A DNA stretch of 64,000 nucleotides from Methylobacterium longum (GTDB lineage Bacteria; Pseudomonadota; Alphaproteobacteria; Rhizobiales; Beijerinckiaceae): contig NZ_BPQS01000012.1 of assembly GCF_022179385.1 (NCBI RefSeq), forward strand, positions 1 through 64,000, in the 5' to 3' direction. The notes beneath the pieces were generated by a model. It had not been told where the DNA came from. It ran no database searches and saw nothing but the letters and a program-made list of their open reading frames with translations. How positions within the stretch are numbered: position 1 is the stretch's first letter; every line of letters starts with the position of its first letter. A program made the translations under genes and the position numbers. Shown one piece after another: positions 19,872 to 27,741 of this stretch.

Positions 19872-20216
19872 GTGAATCGTCTGCTGCCCCGCGACGGCAT
19901 CGCCGCCCTGCTCGCCGCGGGCCTCGTGGTCCCGGCAGCCCCGACGCGAGCCGCATCGTCCACGATCCGCCACGTCGCCTTCGCCTGCCCGGCCGGCCGG
20001 ACCCTCACGGTCGCGTTCGACATCGGCAACCTGGAGGCGCCGGCCGTCGTCCACCCGCCCGGCGGTCCGGCGGTGACCCTGCCGGTCCAGCCGCACGCGG
20101 ATGGGATCCGGTACGGGGACGGGCGCCGCGAATTGCGCGGCAAGGGGCGCGTGGTGACCTGGAGCGACGCGGGCAAGCCTCCCGTCACCTGCGCGGAGAC
20201 CCCCGCCGACAGGTGA
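19872..20216 (+). CDS. Exported MliC-type lysozyme inhibitor-like protein
   Basis: The start is GTG 19872, decided by a perfect AGGAGG at 19863-19868. The 114-residue product has a signal peptide (1-27, AALLAAGLVVPAAPTRA), then a small beta-rich domain: VAFACPAGRTLTVAFD, VTLPVQPHADGIRYGDGR, ELRGKGRVVTW and VTCAE. The order C-x-x-G-x-x-L-x-V, R-Y-x-x-G and W/KG...C matches the membrane-bound or periplasmic inhibitor of C-type lysozyme. The two Cys would form the usual disulfide. It would protect peptidoglycan from host lysozyme. There is no lipobox, so it is periplasmic rather than lipid-anchored. Confidence 0.72.
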   Translation: MNRLLPRDGIAALLAAGLVVPAAPTRAASSTIRHVAFACPAGRTLTVAFDIGNLEAPAVVHPPGGPAVTLPVQPHADGIRYGDGRRELRGKGRVVTWSDAGKPPVTCAETPADR

Positions 20217-20505
20217 GCGCCGACGGGTCCGCGCCGGGGCTCCGCACCGGAATGCGCCGCTTCCGCCCAACAACGTCCCGCCCGGCAACGTCCCGAGCGC
20301 CCGGCCCGGAGGCAACGCGCCCCCTTCGCCCGCCGGTGATCCGACCCGCGATCCGCGATGATCCCCCGGGTTCGGCAGGCACCTTCCGACGGCGTCGGGC
20401 CGCAGCGCGAAGAGGATCCGCCGCGGACCGGCCCCGCGCCGCGGCGGTTTCCTGCGCTCGGCCTCGGCATCGGAGGGGCGCCGGGCACGCCCCCGCCAGG
20501 CGGCT

Positions 20506-20793
20506 TCAGCGCCACCGCTCCTCCGTGCACGCCAGCACGTAGACGACGTGCATGCAGCGTGCCTGGGCGGCTTGCGAGGTCGCGTCACCCATGCACGCCC
20601 GCATCCCGACGGAGAGCAGGCCCCGATCGACGTCCTGATCCCGGGCACAGGTGAAGATGGGCTGGAAGCCCTCGAACCGGCTCACCTGCCAGAAGATGGC
20701 CATGAACGAGAGCAGGCAGAACGCGCAGACCAAGAACCGGTTGTCGTAGAACCAGTGCCTCCGATCGGCCTTCGCGGCGACGCGCTCGGTCAT
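20506..20793 (-). CDS. Small single-pass membrane protein, unknown function
   Basis: ATG 20793 gives 95 residues: a basic N terminus (ERVAAKADRRHWFYDNR), one membrane helix (about 20-38, FLVCAFCLLSFMAIFWQV), and an external part with four Cys spread over FTCARDQD, MRACMGD, ARCMHVV and LACTEERW. Even Cys spacing suggests two disulfides outside the membrane. It is not assigned to a family. It lies between convergent exported-protein genes and has no evident operon partner. Confidence 0.55.
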   Translation of the reverse strand: MTERVAAKADRRHWFYDNRFLVCAFCLLSFMAIFWQVSRFEGFQPIFTCARDQDVDRGLLSVGMRACMGDATSQAAQARCMHVVYVLACTEERWR

Positions 20794-20902
20794 TCGGCCA
20801 CCGGGGGCGCCAACGGAATCGCGGTCTGGACCACCCGTGCTCTCCAAGCGGATCGCCCGCCCCATCCCGCCGGACCCCTCGGCCACGCGCCCACCGGCAG
20901 GA

Positions 20903-20938
20903 GGTGCCGGTCGGGGTGCCGGTCGGGGTGCCCGTCGG
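20903..20938. repeat. 12-bp tandem repeat, three copies
   Basis: GGTGCCGGTCGG at 20903-20914 and 20915-20926, then GGTGCCCGTCGG at 20927-20938. It begins just after the stop of the DUF1236 gene on the other strand. The unit length is the same as at 18755, but the sequence is different. Confidence 0.85.
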
Positions 20939-20944
20939 GGGCCG

Positions 20945-21355
20945 TCAGTCGATCACCTCCACGATGCGGCGCGATCGCGGCTCGACGAGAACCGGATGGT
21001 GGTTGACGATCGTGTAGCTGTACTCCGGCAACGCGAACTCGCGCGGGACATCGTAGTACACGACGCCATCTTCCGGTAGCACGGTCCCGACCCGCACGGG
21101 GCCCGCGAGCGCGATGGACGGGCGGCGCTCGCCGAGCGCGTAGATGCGGAACCGCTCCCGCCGGTCGACGCCGAGGATGCCGTTGGCCGTGCCCACGGCC
21201 GCACCGATCGCGCCGCCGACGACCGCCCCGAGGGGGCCCGCCATCTCCGCGCCGCGCGAGGCGCCCTCCTGGGCCCCGCGCTCCAGCCCCTGCGCGTGGG
21301 CGGCCGCGGCGAGGCCCAGCGTGGCCAGGAGCGCAAGAGGAGTCGCGATCCGCAT
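20945..21355 (-). CDS. Exported DUF1236 family protein
   Basis: A 136-residue exported protein starting at ATG 21355. The signal peptide (1-22, PLALLATLGLAAAAHAQ) is followed by a Gly/Ala-rich stretch with GAVVGGAIGAAVGTANGILG, resembling glycine-zipper segments. The C-terminal domain ends in VVYYDVPREFALPEYSYTIVNHHPVLVEPRSRRIVEVID-like spacing, the conserved block of DUF1236. These proteins are common in Rhizobiales and have no established function. A periplasmic or envelope-associated role is likely. It is a single gene transcribed away from the TPP enzyme gene. Confidence 0.8.
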   Translation of the reverse strand: MRIATPLALLATLGLAAAAHAQGLERGAQEGASRGAEMAGPLGAVVGGAIGAAVGTANGILGVDRRERFRIYALGERRPSIALAGPVRVGTVLPEDGVVYYDVPREFALPEYSYTIVNHHPVLVEPRSRRIVEVID

Positions 21356-21613
21356 GATGTGTCGTCCGGGTCGGTGGCATGAACCCTCCGGCTTGCGCCC
21401 GAGGGAGCGGGGGCATCCCGGCCGGAGGATACCGCGAAAAGGCTGCCGATGGGTTGCCGCACGGCCTCGGCCGGGCGCCGCATCCCGCAGGGCGGGCCCG
21501 AGGCGCCCCGCGCGACGGTCCGGCGCGACCCGGCAGGTGCGGGCGCGGCCGCGGCATTGCCCCGGTCCGCCCATGGGTTAGCCTCGGGCTGATTCCGTCG
21601 GAGGGGACAGGGC

Positions 21614-23302
21614 ATGCCGATCGAGACCGTGGAGACCGCCGGCCGCCGCCGGGGCGCCGACCTCCTGGTGGAGGTGCTGCGCTCGGAGGGGGTGCGCTAC
21701 ATCTTCGGCAATCCCGGCACCACCGAATTGCCGCTCATCGACGCGCTCACCGAGGCGCCGGACATCGCCTACATCCTCGCCCTGCAGGAGGCGACCGCGG
21801 TCGCCATGGCGGACGGCTACGCGCAGGGCGCCCGCCGGCCCGCCTTCCTCAACCTGCACACGGCCGGCGGCCTCGGCCACGCCATGGGCGGGCTGGTGAA
21901 CTCGCAGGTCTCAGGCACGCCGCTGGTGGTCACAGCCGGTCAGCAGGACCTGCGCCACGCGCTGACCGACCCGCTGCTGATGGGCGACCTCGTCGCCATC
22001 GCCGACCCGGTGATGAAATGGGCCCGCGAGGTGACGAGCCCGGACCAGATCCCGATCCTGCTGCGCCGGGCCTTCCACGACGCGGGGGCGGCCCCCTCCG
22101 GTCCGGTCTTCCTGTCCCTGCCCATGGACGTGATGGAGGCGATGTCGTCGGTGCCGGCCGGCGAGACCTCGACCATCGACCAGCGGGCGGTGGCGGGCTC
22201 CCTCGACCGGCTGGCGGAGAGGCTGGCGGCCATCGCGCCCGGCCGCCTCGCCCTGATCGCGGGCGACGAGATCGACGCCTCGGACGCCTCGGCGCAGATG
22301 GTGGCGCTCGCCGACCTGCTGGCGGCGCCGGTCTACGGCTCGTCCTGGCCGGCCCACATCCCCTTCCCCACCGCGCACCCCCTCTGGGCCGGCAACCTGC
22401 CGACCCGGGCCGACGCCATCGCCGACATCCTCGGACGCTACGACGCGGTGTTCGCGCTGGGCGGCAAGTCGCTGATCACCGTGCTCTACTCGGAGGTCTC
22501 GGCGGTGCCGCCGGGGGTGCAGGTGTTCCAGCTCTCGGCCGACGTGCGCGACCTCGGGCGCACCTACGCCACCGCCCTGTCGACGGTGGGCGACATCCGC
22601 GCCTCGCTCGACGCCCTGCTGCCGCTGCTCGGCCCCCGCCTCGCCGACCGCGCCGACGCCTTCGAGCACCTGCGCAGCCAGGCCGTGACCGCGCGGGCCG
22701 GGCGCCGGGCGAGGCTCGCCGCCGCCGCCGACGCGGCCTTCGAGGATCCGGTGATCGCCCCGCTGGTCGCCGCCCGGGAGGTCGCCCGCGCGGTCGGGGC
22801 CGAGACCACCATCGTGGACGAGGCCCCCGCGACGCTCACCCACCTGCGCACCTTCCTCGACAGCCCCTCGGCGCATCAATACGCGGCGATGCGCGGCGGC
22901 GTGCTCGGCTGGGGCATGCCGGCCGCCGTCGGGTTTTCCCTGGGCCTCGACCGCGCGCCCGTGGTCTGCGTGGTCGGCGACGGGGCCGCGATGTACTCGC
23001 CCCAGGCGCTCTGGACGGCCGCGCACGAGAGGCTGCCGGTCACCTTCGTGGTGATCAACAACGCCGAGTACAACATCCTCAAGACCTTCATGAAGGGGCA
23101 GGCGCACTACGCCTCGGTGCGCGCCAACCGCTTCATCGCCATGGACCTCACCGATCCGCGCATCGATTTTCTGGCCCTGGCCGCTTCCATGGGCGTGCCG
23201 GGCCGCCGGGTGACCGCGGCCGCCGACATCGCCCCGGCGATCGAGGCCGGGATCCGCTCGGGGTGCGCCAACCTCGTGGAGGTGGTGGTGCGGGCGACGT
23301 GA
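21614..23302 (+). CDS. Thiamine diphosphate enzyme, benzoylformate decarboxylase-like
   Basis: A 562-residue TPP-dependent enzyme. The N-terminal domain has FGNPGTTELP and the cofactor-activating Glu59 (ALQEATAVAMADGYAQ). LNLHTAGGLGHAMGGL follows, where benzoylformate decarboxylase has its active-site His. The C-terminal TPP motif is GDGAAMYSPQALWTAAHE with NN at the end (VVINNAEYN). The ALWTAA segment resembles benzoylformate decarboxylase more than acetolactate synthase. The expected reaction is non-oxidative decarboxylation of an aromatic or branched 2-oxo acid. The true substrate is uncertain. It converges with a dienelactone hydrolase, which may also act on aromatic breakdown products. 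Confidence 0.82.
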   Translation: MPIETVETAGRRRGADLLVEVLRSEGVRYIFGNPGTTELPLIDALTEAPDIAYILALQEATAVAMADGYAQGARRPAFLNLHTAGGLGHAMGGLVNSQVSGTPLVVTAGQQDLRHALTDPLLMGDLVAIADPVMKWAREVTSPDQIPILLRRAFHDAGAAPSGPVFLSLPMDVMEAMSSVPAGETSTIDQRAVAGSLDRLAERLAAIAPGRLALIAGDEIDASDASAQMVALADLLAAPVYGSSWPAHIPFPTAHPLWAGNLPTRADAIADILGRYDAVFALGGKSLITVLYSEVSAVPPGVQVFQLSADVRDLGRTYATALSTVGDIRASLDALLPLLGPRLADRADAFEHLRSQAVTARAGRRARLAAAADAAFEDPVIAPLVAAREVARAVGAETTIVDEAPATLTHLRTFLDSPSAHQYAAMRGGVLGWGMPAAVGFSLGLDRAPVVCVVGDGAAMYSPQALWTAAHERLPVTFVVINNAEYNILKTFMKGQAHYASVRANRFIAMDLTDPRIDFLALAASMGVPGRRVTAAADIAPAIEAGIRSGCANLVEVVVRAT

Positions 23303-23398
23303 GGGCTGTCGGGCGGAGGCCGGTCACAAGCCCTGTGCCGGGCCCTGCGCCGCGGCGTCTGCCGCGTCGTCTGCCGAACCCTGCGCGCGGGCTTCCGC

Positions 23399-24142
23399 TC
23401 ATCCCCCGCGACGCAGCGTCCGGCTGAAGAGGCCGAGCATCGCGTCCCAGCCGCGCGCGGCCGCGACCGGGTCGTGGACCGGGAAATCCGGCATCATCCA
23501 GCCATGCGCGGCCGGATAGGTCTCCGCCCCGTAGCGGACGCCCGCTTGGCTCAGGGCCGCCTCCAGCCGCGCGGCCATCTCGGGCGGGTAGCTCCGGTCG
23601 TTCTCGGCCGCCGCGATGTAGACCTCCGCCCTCAGCCGCGGCGCGGCGCGGTGGGGGCTCGTCGGCTCGTCGGTGGCGAGATTGCCGCCGTGGAAGCTGG
23701 CCGCGGCCGCGAACCGGTCGGGATAGGTTCCGGCCGCCGTCAGCGCCATGGGGCCGCCCATGCAGAAGCCCACCGCCCCGACCGCGCCCCCCGCGACATC
23801 GTCGCGTGTGTCGAGATAGGCGAGCAGGGCGCCCGTATCCTCGGCCGCCTTGACGTTGTCGGTCGTGGCCATCAGCGGCCCCAGGATGGCGCGGAAATCG
23901 CCCTTGAACACCTCCGCGGGCACGAACGGCCCGTAGGGGCCGTAGCGATAGAACAGGTCCGGCAGCAGCACGACGTAGCCGCCCGCCGCGAGCTGCCGCG
24001 CCAGGTCGACCAGGGCCGGCCGGATGCCGCCGGCATCCATGTAGAGGATCACCGCGGGCCAGGGCCCGTCGCCGTCCGGCGTGACGGCCTGCATCGCGCA
24101 CGTCCCGTCCTGGGTTCGGATCGCGACGTCCTGGACAGCCAT
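23399..24142 (-). CDS. Dienelactone hydrolase family protein
   Basis: A 247-residue alpha/beta hydrolase of the dienelactone hydrolase family. The catalytic triad reads Cys127 (GAVGFCMGG), Asp182 (AAENDRSYP) and His213 (YPAAHGWMM). The Cys nucleophile instead of Ser is diagnostic. Dienelactone hydrolases open lactones formed in chloroaromatic degradation, and many homologues act on other esters or lactones. ATG 24142 was chosen because the beta-strand core VQDVAIRTQDG starts there. It is separated from mntH by about 140 bp and probably has its own promoter. Confidence 0.87.
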   Translation of the reverse strand: MAVQDVAIRTQDGTCAMQAVTPDGDGPWPAVILYMDAGGIRPALVDLARQLAAGGYVVLLPDLFYRYGPYGPFVPAEVFKGDFRAILGPLMATTDNVKAAEDTGALLAYLDTRDDVAGGAVGAVGFCMGGPMALTAAGTYPDRFAAAASFHGGNLATDEPTSPHRAAPRLRAEVYIAAAENDRSYPPEMAARLEAALSQAGVRYGAETYPAAHGWMMPDFPVHDPVAAARGWDAMLGLFSRTLRRGG

Positions 24143-24284
24143 GCGGTGTTCCTCGCCCGGGCGGTGAAGCCTTCTGCGCCCGGTCGCCGGAAACCGCCAG
24201 GGGCCCGGGGAGACCGGGACGCCGGACGTCCGCGTCCCGCCCGTCCGGGAACGGGACGGGTGCACCGGCCTCGGGCGCGGGGGC

Positions 24285-25613
24285 TCACGCCAGCCCCGGG
24301 ATCGGCACCCCGAAGGCCGCGGCGAGCAGCACCACGTTGAGGCCGAGCACCAGGGCGGCCCCCGCCACGGCGGCCGCCTGGGTGAGCGGCCCGTTGGCGA
24401 AGGGCCCCATCACGGCCCGGCGCCGGGTGAACACCACCAGAGCCACCATCGGCACCGGCAGGGCGAGGGACAGCACCACCTGCGACAGGACCAGGGCCTG
24501 GGTCGGGTCGACCCCGATGGCCACAACCGCGAAGGCCGGCAGCATGGTCACGAGGCGGCGGACGAGGAGCGGGATCCGCCAGCCGGTGAAGCCCTGCATC
24601 ACCATCTGCCCGGCCAGCGTTCCCACCACCGAGGAGGAGATCCCGGAGGCGAGCAGCGACACCAGGAAGGCCGCCCCGGCCGCGGGGCCGAGGAGGGGCG
24701 TCAGGGTGCGGTAGGCCTCGCCGATCTCGGCGACCCCGCTGTGGCCGACATGGAAGGCCGCCGCCGCCATGATCACCATCGCCATGTTGACGAGGCCCGC
24801 CAGCAGCAGGGCCACCACCACCTCGCGGTTCGAGTAGCGCACCAGCAGGCGCCGGTCGGCCTCGGTCCGGGGATTGCCCCGCCCCTGGGTCAAGCCGGAA
24901 TGCAGGAACAGGGCGTGCGGCATCACGGTGGCGCCGATGATCCCCACCGCGATGGTGAGGGCCTGCGCGTCGGGAATCCGCGGGGTGACGAGGCCCTTGG
25001 CGGCCTCCCCCCAGGCCACGGGCGCGATCAGGAGCTCGACCGCGTAGCAGAGGCCGATGGTGCCGACCATCACGCCGATGGCGATCTCCAGAGGCCGGAA
25101 GCCCTCGTGCTCCAGGAGCAGGATCGCGTAGGTGACCACCGCGGTGATCGCCATGCCGACCATCAGCGGCATGCCGGTGAGCAGCGACAGCCCGATGGCG
25201 CCGCCCAGGAACTCCGCGAGGTCGGTGGCCATGGCGGCCACCTCGCTGATCCCCCACAGGGCGAGGCGCACCGGGCGCGAGGTCGCGTCCCGGCAATGCT
25301 CGGCGAGGTTCTTGCCCGTGACGATCCCGAGCTTGGCCGAGAGCGCCTGGAACAGCATGGCGGTCAGGTTGGCGAGCAGCACCACCCAAAGCAGGCCGTA
25401 GCCGTAGCGGGCGCCGGCCTGGATGTTGGTCGCGAAATTGCCGGGGTCCATGTAGGCGATCGACGCCGTCACGGCGGGCCCCGCGAACAGCAGAAACCGG
25501 CCCCGTCCGCCGGGACGGCCGTCGAGGACGTCGCGGATGGCGCCCTCGGTCCGCCGGCTCATCGCCCCGGGCGCGGTGCGCCCGGGGACCGTCGCGGCGT
25601 TCGGCGCCACCAT
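24285..25613 (-). CDS. mntH: Nramp-type manganese transporter MntH
   Basis: A 442-residue integral membrane protein with about eleven helices. The metal-binding motif of helix 1 is DPGNF (residues 56-60, after SIAYM), and helix 6 carries TVMPHALFLHS, as in bacterial MntH. It imports Mn2+ (and some Fe2+) with protons. ATG 25613 has AGGAGAGG upstream at good spacing; GTG 25619 abuts that site and is less likely. A perfect MntR box lies 19 bp upstream of the start, and mntR is divergent, so repression by Mn-loaded MntR is expected. Confidence 0.94.
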   Translation of the reverse strand: MVAPNAATVPGRTAPGAMSRRTEGAIRDVLDGRPGGRGRFLLFAGPAVTASIAYMDPGNFATNIQAGARYGYGLLWVVLLANLTAMLFQALSAKLGIVTGKNLAEHCRDATSRPVRLALWGISEVAAMATDLAEFLGGAIGLSLLTGMPLMVGMAITAVVTYAILLLEHEGFRPLEIAIGVMVGTIGLCYAVELLIAPVAWGEAAKGLVTPRIPDAQALTIAVGIIGATVMPHALFLHSGLTQGRGNPRTEADRRLLVRYSNREVVVALLLAGLVNMAMVIMAAAAFHVGHSGVAEIGEAYRTLTPLLGPAAGAAFLVSLLASGISSSVVGTLAGQMVMQGFTGWRIPLLVRRLVTMLPAFAVVAIGVDPTQALVLSQVVLSLALPVPMVALVVFTRRRAVMGPFANGPLTQAAAVAGAALVLGLNVVLLAAAFGVPIPGLA

Positions 25614-25631
25614 GCTCACCCTCTCCTCAAA

Positions 25632-25651
25632 AATATAGCGGATGCTATATT
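25632..25651. promoter_or_regulatory. MntR box (perfect inverted repeat)
   Basis: AATATAGCGGATGCTATATT: 8-bp arms AATATAGC and GCTATATT around a 4-base spacer, perfectly symmetric. It agrees with the known enterobacterial MntR operator (AACATAGC-N4-GCTATGTT) except for one symmetric base. It lies between divergent mntH and mntR, close to the mntH start, and stands out as AT-rich. Confidence 0.88.
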
Positions 25652-25768
25652 CAGGGTTCGAGGTCGAGATTCAAGGGGGCCCTGTCGGCCGCGCGGGACT
25701 CCCCTCCCGGTGGCGGTGTTTGCTAGACAGGGGTCGGGCGGCGCGTGCGCGCCGAGAGGGGAGAGCCG

Positions 25769-26230
25769 ATGCAGGAACCGTCCGAGCCGGGCTCGCCCGA
25801 GACCGTGCTGGTCGAGCCCGAGCGGCACGTGGAGAGCTTCCGCCAGGCCCGCGAGGCGCGGCGCTCGGAGCTCGTGGAGGATTACGTCGAGCTGATCGAC
25901 GACCTGATCGGCGATGGCGGCGAGGCGCGGCAGGTGGACATCGCGGCCCGGCTCGGCGTGGCGCAGCCGACAGTCGCCAAGATGCTGAAGCGCCTGTGCG
26001 AGGACGGGTTCGTCCAGCAGCGGCCCTATCGCGGCGTGTTCCTGACCGAGGCCGGCCGGCGCCTCGCCGCCCAGGCGCGGGAGCGCCACCGGATCGTCGA
26101 GCGCTTCCTGTGCGCCCTCGGGGTGAGCCCCGAGACCGCCCGGCGGGACGCCGAGGGGATCGAGCACCACGTCAGCGCCGAGACCCTGGCGGCGTTCCGC
26201 GCCTTCGCGGAGCGGCACGGGGGGGCGTAA
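25769..26230 (+). CDS. mntR: Manganese-responsive regulator MntR
   Basis: A 153-residue DtxR-family regulator of the short, MntR kind, without the C-terminal SH3-like domain. The winged helix (about 42-100) has [23 protein letters not shown] and a wing with [10 protein letters not shown]. The C-terminal dimerisation and metal part has [24 protein letters not shown] and the closing ETLAAF. ATG 25769 has GAGAGGGGAGAG just upstream. It should bind Mn2+ and repress mntH through the box at 25632-25651, the only operator seen in the shared intergenic region. Confidence 0.92.
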   Translation: MQEPSEPGSPETVLVEPERHVESFRQAREARRSELVEDYVELIDDLIGDGGEARQVDIAARLGVAQPTVAKMLKRLCEDGFVQQRPYRGVFLTEAGRRLAAQARERHRIVERFLCALGVSPETARRDAEGIEHHVSAETLAAFRAFAERHGGA

Positions 26231-26356
26231 GGCGTCCGGTCGCCGTCAGGGCCGCCGTCACGGCGGGCGCAGAAAGGCGACTCGGAGCGGCCGGATCCCG
26301 ATCGTGCGGCGCTGTTGAAGTGCCGCTGAAGCGCGCCGCCCCGCGCAGGCGCGGTT

Positions 26357-27541
26357 TCACACCGTCGGCGCGGCCACCTTCTGGCGCAGGCCCATGATCA
26401 CCGCGCGCAGCATCTCGGCCCCGGCTGCGCCGGCATCCGGCAGGGTGCCGGTGCGGGAGGCGTAGATCCGCTCGTGCACGAAGGCGAGCTTGGCGATCAC
26501 CGTGGGCGTCAGCTTGAACGGGTAGAGCGCCGGCTGACCCATGCTGTGGGAGAGTGAGTTGATCGCGTAGGTGAGCGGCAGCCACGCCGCGATCAGCCGG
26601 TCGAGATCGAGGGTGTTGTACGGATCGAAATCGATCACCGTCGGCGCGGCCTGCCCGTGGCGCAGGCGCGGGCGCACGTGCAGCTCGAAGGTCGAGGCGG
26701 TCTCCACCGTGTCGACGATGTGCAGGTAATGCGCGAAGGTCTCGGCGAAGTCCTCCCACGGGTGGGCGGTGGCGTAGGCCGAGACGTAGCCCTCGTCCCA
26801 GTCGGCGGGTGCCCCCCGCGCGTAGTGATCCTGCAGGGCCTGGACGTAGTTCCGGCCCTCATCGCCGAACAGCGTCCGGAAGGCCCCGATCATGGGGCTG
26901 TTCATCACCAGCAGATACCAGAAATAATGCCCGATCTCGTGCCGGAAATGGCCGAGCAGGGTGCGGTAATGCTCGCCGAACAGGATCCGGCGGCGCTCCC
27001 GCTCGACGTCGTCGGCCTCGGCGATGTTCATGGTGATCAGGCCGTTGATATGGCCCGTCAGGACCGGCGTGCCGCCGGAGAAGCTCTCCGCGGGATCGAC
27101 CAGGAAGTCGAAGGCCAGCCCGTCCGTGTACTGGGCGCGGGTGGCGAGCGGCAGCTCCAGCCGCAGCAGCGAGTAGAACAGCCGGTGCTTGGCGGCCTCG
27201 ATCTGGCGCCAGCGGGTGAGGTTCCAGCCCTGCGACAGGTCCGGCACCACGCGGTTGTGGCGGCAGGCGGTGCAGTAGAGGTCCGGGCTGTCCTCCGGCA
27301 CCAGCCAGTTGCAGGCTGACGAGACGGCGTTGTTGCACAGGCGGTAGCGCCGGCCGGGATCCGCGTAGGCATGGAAGATCTGGGCGCCGCCCATCAGCGG
27401 GTGCGCGGAGAGCCCCTGCGGCTCCAGGGCCGAGACCTCGTGGACCGCGCAGACGTAGCCCAGCTGCCGCGCGCAGCTCTCGCAGCCGGTCGCCTCGAAG
27501 GTGACCGGCTGGTCGCAGGCTTGGCACTGGAAGATCTTCAT
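26357..27541 (-). CDS. Zinc-binding metallopeptidase with N-terminal zinc ribbon (COG4307 type)
   Basis: A 394-residue protein. The first 30 residues form a zinc ribbon (CQAC then CESC), with more Cys in the next domain (CTAC). The catalytic core has HEIGH in [17 protein letters not shown], a gluzincin-type zinc site, with a possible third ligand in [14 protein letters not shown] putative zinc peptidase family of this form is commonly found next to transglutaminase and ATP-grasp/alpha-E genes, which here lie divergently from it. It probably cleaves peptide or isopeptide bonds in the cytoplasm. No signal peptide is present. Confidence 0.82.
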   Translation of the reverse strand: MKIFQCQACDQPVTFEATGCESCARQLGYVCAVHEVSALEPQGLSAHPLMGGAQIFHAYADPGRRYRLCNNAVSSACNWLVPEDSPDLYCTACRHNRVVPDLSQGWNLTRWRQIEAAKHRLFYSLLRLELPLATRAQYTDGLAFDFLVDPAESFSGGTPVLTGHINGLITMNIAEADDVERERRRILFGEHYRTLLGHFRHEIGHYFWYLLVMNSPMIGAFRTLFGDEGRNYVQALQDHYARGAPADWDEGYVSAYATAHPWEDFAETFAHYLHIVDTVETASTFELHVRPRLRHGQAAPTVIDFDPYNTLDLDRLIAAWLPLTYAINSLSHSMGQPALYPFKLTPTVIAKLAFVHERIYASRTGTLPDAGAAGAEMLRAVIMGLRQKVAAPTV

Positions 27542-27741
27542 CGGGCGGTCCCGGGCCGGCAGCCGGCCCACTGGGGGCTCAAGCGGGGCCGGCCGGCAAA
27601 GTTCCTGCCACATGCCCCGACCGGCCGGCGCCGCCGCACGAAAATTGCTTGTGGCGCCGTCTGTGTCGCATAACCGGGCGGCAGGGTCCGGTGCCCGGGA
27701 CCGGCGACGAGACCGCGTTCGATCCATCCGACGGAGCCATC

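Noticed and set aside
24337..24714. 125-residue plus-strand frame opposite mntH
   Set aside because: Antisense to a well-supported transporter gene, with no ribosome binding site or motif.
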